11,284 nt of DNA. Origin: UBA11795 sp964652755. GTDB lineage: Bacteria > Chloroflexota > Dehalococcoidia > Lucifugimonadales > UBA826. Where the stretch lies: NCBI GenBank assembly GCA_964652755.1, contig CAZZBP010000064.1:1-11284 (forward strand), read 5' to 3'. A model generated the notes under the pieces. It did not search any database and had not been told where the DNA came from. It was given only the letters and a program-made list of their open reading frames with translations. The translations under genes were made by a program, and so were the position numbers. Below, one piece after another: positions 7,294-11,284 of this stretch; position 1 is the stretch's first letter; every line of letters starts with the position of its first letter.

Positions 7294-8427
7294 ATGAATA
7301 AACAACGAGTAATAGTTGCCATGAGTGGTGGAGTTGACTCCGCCGTTGCAGCGTTGTTGTTGAAACAACGTGGGTACGAAGTCATAGGGATGACCTTACG
7401 ACTCTGGTCAACAGAGGATCCGGACGGCAACAATACCGCAAGGAACAACAGGTGTTGTTCTGTTGAAGATGTGGATGACGCTCGAAATGTTTGCAATATG
7501 CTGGAAATCCCTCATTACTTCGTAAATTTTGAGAAAGAGTTTCAAGAACATGTCGTCGACTATTTCATTAGCGAATATGATTCCGGTCGGACCCCGCATC
7601 CTTGTTTGGCCTGTAACGACAAGATCAAATTTGACTTTCTCCTACGCCGAGCACTGTTTTTGGATGCGGACTATATTGCAACAGGGCATTATGCTCGATT
7701 AAAAGAGGACAACGGGATAATAAAACTTCTAAAAGGCGTAGATCAAAGTAAGGACCAATCCTACGTCCTATTCACTTTGAAACAGCCAGAACTTACCCGT
7801 TTGAAATTTCCGGTTGGTACATATACCAAAACGGAGATTCGCCAGTTGGCTCAAGAAGCAAATCTTCCTGTCGCCGACAAACCTGACAGTCAAGAAATCT
7901 GCTTTATCCCCAGCGGAAATTATAGGGAATTCCTGCAAGACAGGGTTGAAGCTAAGGCGGGAAACTTTGTTAATAGATATGGAGAAATCTTAGGTGACCA
8001 TCCGGGCATTCAATTTTTTACGGTTGGCCAAAGACGAAAACTAGGGCTTCCTTCGACAGGCGGTGAGCCGATGTTTGTACTTGGTATCGATCCAAGTTCT
8101 AAGCAGGTTATTCTAGGAAGCGAGCATGAGCTGTATCAGAGGGAGTTTTATTGCAATAAACTGAGTTTCACTCATGAGGAATATTCAGAATTGGAACTTC
8201 GTGTTAGTGCCCGAATCAGGTACAAGGCCAGTGAGGCCCAGGCTGTAATATCTTTGAAAAACGGTAGGGGGCTGGTACGGTTTACTGAACCCCAACGGGC
8301 TATTACTCCAGGCCAGCCAGTAGTTTTCTACAGGGACCAAGAGATGGTAGGCGGAGGGATAATAGAATCCCCAACGTTCAGCTCAATAACTCTACCTGAG
8401 ACTGACCAAGTACCATTGCTACGTTAG
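7294..8427 (+). CDS. mnmA: tRNA-specific 2-thiouridylase MnmA
   Basis: MnmA adenylates and thiolates U34 of the wobble position in Lys, Glu and Gln tRNAs to give 2-thiouridine, taking sulfur from a relay or a cysteine desulfurase. The 377-residue protein has the PP-loop MSGGVDSAVAA (10-20), PHPCLACNDKIKF with Cys107 as the likely catalytic Cys, GHYARL (131-136), QSYVLF (155-160), DSQEICFIPSGNYREFL with the second catalytic Cys203, and GQRRKLGLPS. The C-terminal beta-barrel is present and the length is normal. The start at ATG 7294 gives the expected N-terminus, but there is no well-spaced ribosome binding site. A small inverted repeat (AGCAC-TCT-GTGCT, 7270-7282) lies just upstream. rnhB follows after 10 bases. 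Confidence 0.96.
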   Translation: MNKQRVIVAMSGGVDSAVAALLLKQRGYEVIGMTLRLWSTEDPDGNNTARNNRCCSVEDVDDARNVCNMLEIPHYFVNFEKEFQEHVVDYFISEYDSGRTPHPCLACNDKIKFDFLLRRALFLDADYIATGHYARLKEDNGIIKLLKGVDQSKDQSYVLFTLKQPELTRLKFPVGTYTKTEIRQLAQEANLPVADKPDSQEICFIPSGNYREFLQDRVEAKAGNFVNRYGEILGDHPGIQFFTVGQRRKLGLPSTGGEPMFVLGIDPSSKQVILGSEHELYQREFYCNKLSFTHEEYSELELRVSARIRYKASEAQAVISLKNGRGLVRFTEPQRAITPGQPVVFYRDQEMVGGGIIESPTFSSITLPETDQVPLLR

Positions 8428-8437
8428 AAGGCAGGCG

Positions 8438-9070
8438 ATGATCGCCACTAGCTTAGATATTGAGACGGAATTGATTGGCCAAGGTTATTCGCTTGTCGCT
8501 GGGCTTGATGAAGTTGGAAGGGGTGCGCTTGCAGGACCTGTGGCGGCTGGGCTAGTCGCTTTTCCTCCAGGTGTCGAATTCCGATTATTATCAGATATAA
8601 CTGATAGCAAGAAACTCAGCCCAAAGAGCAGTGAATCCTTGGTTGAAATCATCGAGGAAAACTCTATTATTTGTGAAGTTGGACTTACATCAGTGAATGA
8701 AATTGATGCCATGGGTATCATCAAAGCAACAAAACTAGCGATGGTGAGAGCTCTTGATAAAAGCATACTTAAGCCAGATCACTTGTTAATAGATGCACTA
8801 GAACTTCCCGAATCTGGTATACCCTACAGGTCAATTGTGAGGGGTGACCAAATAAGCACTTCTGTTGCGGGAGCGTCGATCATTGCTAAGGTTGCTAGAG
8901 ATTCCTTGATGAAACAGGTCTCGCGATGTGAGCCTGGCTACTTATTTGAAAAAAATAAAGGGTATGGAACAAGAGAGCATATTCTGGCATTGCGACACCT
9001 CGGACCAACGAAATTGCATAGGAAGAGCTTTGCCCCAATTTCCAAAATGCTGGAAATTGGGCAGGCTTGA
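8438..9070 (+). CDS. rnhB: Ribonuclease HII
   Basis: RNase HII cuts the RNA strand of RNA/DNA hybrids and removes single ribonucleotides from DNA. The 210-residue protein has the catalytic Asp24 and Glu25 in GLDEVGRGALAGPV, DSKKLSPK (56-63), Asp119 in LLIDALE, and Asp155 in SIIAKVARDSLM. The NKGYGTREH segment holds the ribonucleotide-sensing Tyr, and the RKSFAP ending is typical of the family. The start is ATG at 8438 with a modest AAGGCAGG upstream, 10 bases after mnmA. The last codons encode an 11-bp RNA hairpin (9034-9061). Confidence 0.96.
   Translation: MIATSLDIETELIGQGYSLVAGLDEVGRGALAGPVAAGLVAFPPGVEFRLLSDITDSKKLSPKSSESLVEIIEENSIICEVGLTSVNEIDAMGIIKATKLAMVRALDKSILKPDHLLIDALELPESGIPYRSIVRGDQISTSVAGASIIAKVARDSLMKQVSRCEPGYLFEKNKGYGTREHILALRHLGPTKLHRKSFAPISKMLEIGQA
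9034..9061 (+). other. 11-bp perfect hairpin at the 3' end of rnhB
   Basis: CCCAATTTCCA (9034-9044) pairs with TGGAAATTGGG (9051-9061) around the six-base loop AAATGC. It lies within the last codons of rnhB and ends 7 bases before the stop. No run of T follows, so it is not a standard intrinsic terminator. It could slow 3' exonucleases or attenuate transcription between rnhB and the FmdB-type gene. Confidence 0.6.
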
Positions 9071-9107
9071 TTCCAATAGTAATTGATTCCTGGAAATGGT
9101 TTGATTC
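9067..9107 (+). repeat. Three direct copies of TTGATTC before the FmdB-type gene
   Basis: TTGATTC occurs at 9067-9073, 9083-9089 and 9101-9107, with starts 16 and 18 bases apart; the first two extend to TTGATTCC. The first copy overlaps the rnhB stop codon and the other two lie in the 52-base gap. Possible roles are a repeated protein-binding site or a relic of local duplication. No known regulator motif is recognised. Confidence 0.45.
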
Positions 9108-9122
9108 AAGGGTAGCTAGAAA

Positions 9123-9434
9123 TTGCCAATATATGAGTACATCTGCAATATTTGTAAAATCAGGTTTGAAGTGTTTCACAAATCTTATAAGAATCAACGC
9201 TCTGTGGGATGTAACACTTGTAGTTCAGAGGATGTAACCAAGCAAATTTCCAAGATCAGTTTTAAACTTGGCGGATCCACTTCTTCGTCAGATGATTATT
9301 TTGCGGATACTTCAAATATTGGTAAGAATGTGGAAAATACATTCTCATCTCACGGCATCAATATGCCTGACAGTATTCGTCGTACCATCGACAGTGCGCG
9401 TAGCGGGAAAATGCCTGATGGTCTCGATATTTGA
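9123..9434 (+). CDS. FmdB-family zinc ribbon protein
   Basis: This is a 103-residue putative regulatory protein of the FmdB/CxxC_CXXC_SSSS family. It starts with MPIYEYICNICKIRFEVF and has two zinc-binding pairs, Cys8-x2-Cys11 and Cys30-x2-Cys33. KQISKISFKLGGS and a Ser/Asp-rich tail follow, as in the family. The function is not established; members are annotated by similarity to a putative regulator near formamidase genes. The start is TTG at 9123, chosen because MPIYEY is the invariant N-terminus; AAGGG (9108-9112) lies 10 bases upstream. The TGA stop touches the ribosome binding site of thiE, so the two genes are coupled. It could be a small RNA- or DNA-binding factor. Confidence 0.88.
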   Translation: MPIYEYICNICKIRFEVFHKSYKNQRSVGCNTCSSEDVTKQISKISFKLGGSTSSSDDYFADTSNIGKNVENTFSSHGINMPDSIRRTIDSARSGKMPDGLDI

Positions 9435-9438
9435 GGAG
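9434..9438 (+). promoter_or_regulatory. Ribosome binding site fixing the thiE GTG start
   Basis: AGGAG overlaps the last base of the upstream stop codon and sits 6 bases before GTG 9445. This supports translation of the whole N-terminal extension of ThiE rather than an internal start near residue 85. Confidence 0.7.
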
Positions 9439-9444
9439 ATATAA

Positions 9445-10335
9445 GTGTTTGATGTGACTCACGATACGCTTGCCAATTTGGCCGACGTACTTCCCAAGTT
9501 ATCAAAGGTCGGTAGAGGTGCAGTAGAACCTTTATTATCAATAACGCAAAAAAAAGGATCATTATCTGATATGAGTGACGGCGAAATATCAAAGCTGTCA
9601 ATTGAATTTGAGAAAATATCAAAAGCTTCTTCACTGCTGGGGATGGATTTAGAAGCGGCCTCCAAGATAGAAAATTACATCTCACACGAATCGAAAACCA
9701 GATCCAGAAATCGTATCAACGGAATTTACGTTATTATCGATCCTCAGGCAACAAATTCCCGTGATCTCGTACAAATAGCTGGCTCTGTGATTAGCGGGGG
9801 GGTATCTGTAATTCAGTATCGTGACAAACAAAGTGATCGGTCAGAGTTTCTTGAAAATGCTGCTGCTTTGAAGCAGCTCTGCGATGTTGCAAATGTCACA
9901 TTTGTGATCAATGACGCAGCCGACGTAGCTAAATTAGTGGGATCGTCGTTTCTACACGTCGGGCAATCTGACCTTGACGTAAATTCTGCCAGGGAAATTC
10001 TCGCTCCGTTCCAGTGTATTGGGAGATCAAATAACGGACTACTTGAGGCAAAGGAATCAGAGGGCGAAGGAGCAGACTACCTCGCGGTTGGAGCAGTGTT
10101 CTCAACAAACACTATGGGGAAGTCCAATAGGAAGCCCGTAGGCCGGCAAACTTTGAGTGAGGTTAAAGAAAGTACAGAACTACCTGTTGTTGCCATCGGA
10201 GGGATCGATTCTTCGAATATCAACGAGGTTAAGGCCTCAGGTGTTGATTCAGCCTGCATAGTCAGCGCGATCACGTTTGCAGACGATCCTGAAAAGGCTA
10301 CTAGACATTTAGTGGACCTGTGGGGCCAAGGATAG
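9445..10335 (+). CDS. thiE: Thiamine-phosphate synthase ThiE with N-terminal extension
   Basis: ThiE joins HMP pyrophosphate and the thiazole phosphate to make thiamine phosphate. The TIM-barrel domain occupies about residues 90-296. It has GIYVIIDP, VIQYRDK (the pyrophosphate-binding Gln-x-Arg-x-Lys), VINDAADVAKL with the Asn-Asp pair, HVGQSDL, IGRSNN, ADYLAVGAVFSTNTMGKSN and VVAIGGID. All the expected active-site blocks are present. The protein is 296 residues against the usual 200-220, because residues 1 to about 85 form an extra, mostly polar and probably helical region that I do not recognise. It does not show the ThiD2 signature that is fused to ThiE in some bacteria. The GTG start has a strong ribosome binding site. 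A run of eight A (9548-9555) lies within the extension. It is the last gene of the mnmA-rnhB-fmdB-like-thiE run. Confidence 0.93.
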   Translation: MFDVTHDTLANLADVLPKLSKVGRGAVEPLLSITQKKGSLSDMSDGEISKLSIEFEKISKASSLLGMDLEAASKIENYISHESKTRSRNRINGIYVIIDPQATNSRDLVQIAGSVISGGVSVIQYRDKQSDRSEFLENAAALKQLCDVANVTFVINDAADVAKLVGSSFLHVGQSDLDVNSAREILAPFQCIGRSNNGLLEAKESEGEGADYLAVGAVFSTNTMGKSNRKPVGRQTLSEVKESTELPVVAIGGIDSSNINEVKASGVDSACIVSAITFADDPEKATRHLVDLWGQG

Positions 10336-10343
10336 CTTTGGCC
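10324..10343 (+). other. Hairpin enclosing the thiE stop codon
   Basis: GGCCAAGG (10324-10331) pairs with CTTTGGCC (10336-10343), giving eight pairs including one G-U, around the four-base loop ATAG. The thiE TAG stop (10333-10335) is in the loop. No T run follows, so an intrinsic terminator is possible but weak. It lies at the end of the gene run, where a terminator would be expected. Confidence 0.4.
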
Positions 10344-10420
10344 ACACGTATTAACTACGTAGAATATGCGACCAAACAGCAACTATTAAATATTGCCGCA
10401 ATTAGCTGTCATTTTTCGTA

Positions 10421-10449
10421 TTGACCCGTACTATCTCTTAGCAGAGAAT
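10421..10449 (+). promoter_or_regulatory. hppA: Candidate sigma-70-type promoter for hppA
   Basis: TTGACC (10421-10426, 5 of 6) is followed after exactly 17 bases by GAGAAT (10444-10449, 4 of 6). Transcription would begin near 10456, giving a leader of about 55 bases. An inverted repeat GCAGA-GAATT-TCTGC (10441-10455) covers the -10 box and could be an operator. Confidence 0.35.
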
Positions 10450-10500
10450 TTCTGCTTTGACGATACGAAAATATTCTGACAATTTTGGTGAGCTGCAAGT

Positions 10501-10505
10501 AGGAG
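10501..10505 (+). promoter_or_regulatory. hppA: Ribosome binding site deciding the hppA start
   Basis: AGGAG followed by five A leads directly into ATG 10511. This favours 10511 over the in-frame TTG at 10457, whose extra 18 residues are polar and unlike the N-terminus of this family. Confidence 0.7.
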
Positions 10506-10510
10506 AAAAA

Positions 10511-11284
10511 ATGGAAACAATACAGGTCGTGGCCGTAGGTGCATCAATAATTGCACTTTTATTTGCAGGGATTTTGTCTTCTCTTGTCCTCAAGAAAGAT
10601 GCTGGTAATGATCGGATCCGATTTATTGGAGACGCAATTCAAAAGGGAGCGATGGCATTCCTGTCCAGGGAGTACCGTTTGCTATCCATCTTTGTTGTCG
10701 TTATGGCGATAGTTTTGGGTGTTTTCGTGGACTTTGACATTCTAGATAGAATCGGCGGTGAGACAAATGATGGTGTCCCAGGCACTGCAATTGCATATCT
10801 AGTCGGTGCAATTGGATCTGGCCTTGCTGGCTTTATTGGGATGAGCATTGCTGTTCGCGCTAATACTAGAACCACCGTGCAAGCGATGGAGGGGTTAAAC
10901 CCAGCTCTCAGGGTCGCATTTAACAGCGGGGCAGTAATGGGCCTTTCAGTTGTAGGCCTGGCCCTTTTAGGTGTGACTCTAATGTTCGTCGCATTTAATA
11001 ATGATGCTAGCGTCGTGGCCGGATTCGGATTTGGAGCATCTTCGATAGTTTTATTTGATAGGGTTTGATGGGTGATCTACACGAAGGCCGCTGACGTTGG
11101 TGCTGATCTTGTCGGCAAAGTTGAACAAGGAATACCGGAAGATGATCCACGGAACCCCGCCACGGTTGCCGACAATGTTGGAGATAATGTTGGGGATGTT
11201 GCTGGAATGGGTGCCGATTTGTTTGAATCGTACGTTGGCTCGATCATTGCGACTGTCGCACTTGCGATAGTAGGTTCTTCAACT
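10511..11284 (+). pseudogene. hppA: Membrane-bound ion-pumping pyrophosphatase HppA, 3'-truncated by window, in-frame TGA at codon 186
   Basis: HppA hydrolyses pyrophosphate to pump H+ or Na+ across the membrane. 258 codons are visible, about a third of a normal protein, and the frame runs off the window. Membrane segments are visible at about residues 5-27, 55-75, 95-120 and 135-160, with the usual GDAIQKGAMAFLSREY between the first two. The catalytic region begins in-frame after the stop: IYTKAADVGADLVGKVEQG, PEDDPRNPATVADN and NVGDNVGDVAGMGADLFESY. TGA is at 11066-11068. The family has RVGGGIYTKAAD here, but this copy reads RV-stop-W-V-IYTKAAD, so three successive Gly codons are altered without any shift in frame. 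The preceding FDR is usually FAR. Sequence on both sides is otherwise well conserved, which argues for an error or recent event. The subclass (K+-dependence) is decided by residues beyond the window. Confidence 0.88.

Larger units (their letters stand above)
10336..10510. other. Gap between thiE and hppA
   Basis: This 175-base stretch holds no credible gene. It contains two short palindromes (CTACGTAG at 10355-10362 and ATTGC-C-GCAAT at 10392-10402), a sigma-70-like promoter candidate near its 3' end, and the hppA ribosome binding site. A TTG-initiated extension of the hppA frame back to 10457 is possible but less likely than ATG 10511. Confidence 0.5.

Noticed and set aside
9354..9367. Small inverted repeat GGCAT-CAAT-ATGCC inside the FmdB-type gene
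   Set aside because: Five-base arms inside coding sequence are expected by chance and no function is suggested by position.
10457..10510. TTG start of hppA at 10457
   Set aside because: ATG 10511 has AGGAG at proper spacing and gives the normal family N-terminus; the extra residues are polar and unlike HppA.
11066..11068. TGA in hppA as a selenocysteine codon
   Set aside because: The family has Gly at this position, neighbouring codons are also abnormal, no bacterial-type stem-loop was evident just after it, and the formate dehydrogenase in the same window uses Cys.
1..11284. CRISPR array, insertion sequence, phage, toxin-antitoxin or defence island
   Set aside because: No spaced repeats, transposase, integrase, terminal inverted repeats or defence domains are visible; nearly every gene is housekeeping or central metabolism.

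Overview
The window (about 11.3 kb) reads as an ordinary bacterial chromosome segment packed with genes; no stretch of 300 bases lacks a gene, and the longest gene-free gap is about 175 bases (10336-10510). I see no tRNA, rRNA, CRISPR array, insertion sequence or phage gene. The gene set (a Cys-type NAD-linked formate dehydrogenase alpha subunit, an IlvD/Edd sugar-acid dehydratase, tsaE-tsaB, ndk, rsfS, mnmA, rnhB, an FmdB-type zinc ribbon, thiE, and a membrane pyrophosphatase), the moderate GC content and the frequent TTG/GTG starts suggest a free-living, possibly marine, member of the Chloroflexota (Dehalococcoidia/SAR202-like). That assignment is inferred from style and gene order as I remember them, not from a search.

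Layout. (1) 2-4518, plus strand: the 3' part of a formate dehydrogenase alpha subunit, directly abutted by a 208-residue protein of unknown function, then a 570-residue IlvD/Edd dehydratase. These three look like one transcription unit. (2) 4509-5165, minus strand: a small alpha/beta-hydrolase carboxylesterase, convergent with the dehydratase and overlapping its 3' end by 10 bases. (3) 5219-6867, plus strand: tsaE, tsaB and ndk, tightly spaced. The ndk reading frame is intact over 149 codons except for an in-frame TAA at codon 55. (4) 6857-7219, minus strand: rsfS, overlapping the ndk 3' end by 11 bases. It diverges from (5) 7294-10335, plus strand: mnmA, rnhB, an FmdB-type zinc ribbon gene and thiE, the last with an unusual N-terminal extension of about 85 residues. 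(6) 10511 to the window end: the start of hppA, a membrane-bound ion-pumping pyrophosphatase, again with frame intact but carrying an in-frame TGA at codon 186.

How the genes work together. The first block is catabolic: formate is oxidised to feed NADH, and a sugar acid is dehydrated. The middle and right blocks are housekeeping: t6A37 tRNA modification (tsaB, tsaE), tRNA 2-thiouridine synthesis (mnmA), nucleotide balance (ndk), ribosome assembly control (rsfS), RNA/DNA hybrid removal (rnhB), thiamine synthesis (thiE) and pyrophosphate-driven ion pumping (hppA).

I did not find a convincing new defence or mobile system. The most notable signals are the two frame-preserving stop codons in highly conserved genes, the unknown protein coupled to formate dehydrogenase, the ThiE extension, and several non-coding elements: an 11-bp hairpin at the end of rnhB, a triple heptamer repeat before the FmdB-type gene, a 14-bp palindrome between rsfS and mnmA, and a hairpin enclosing the thiE stop codon.
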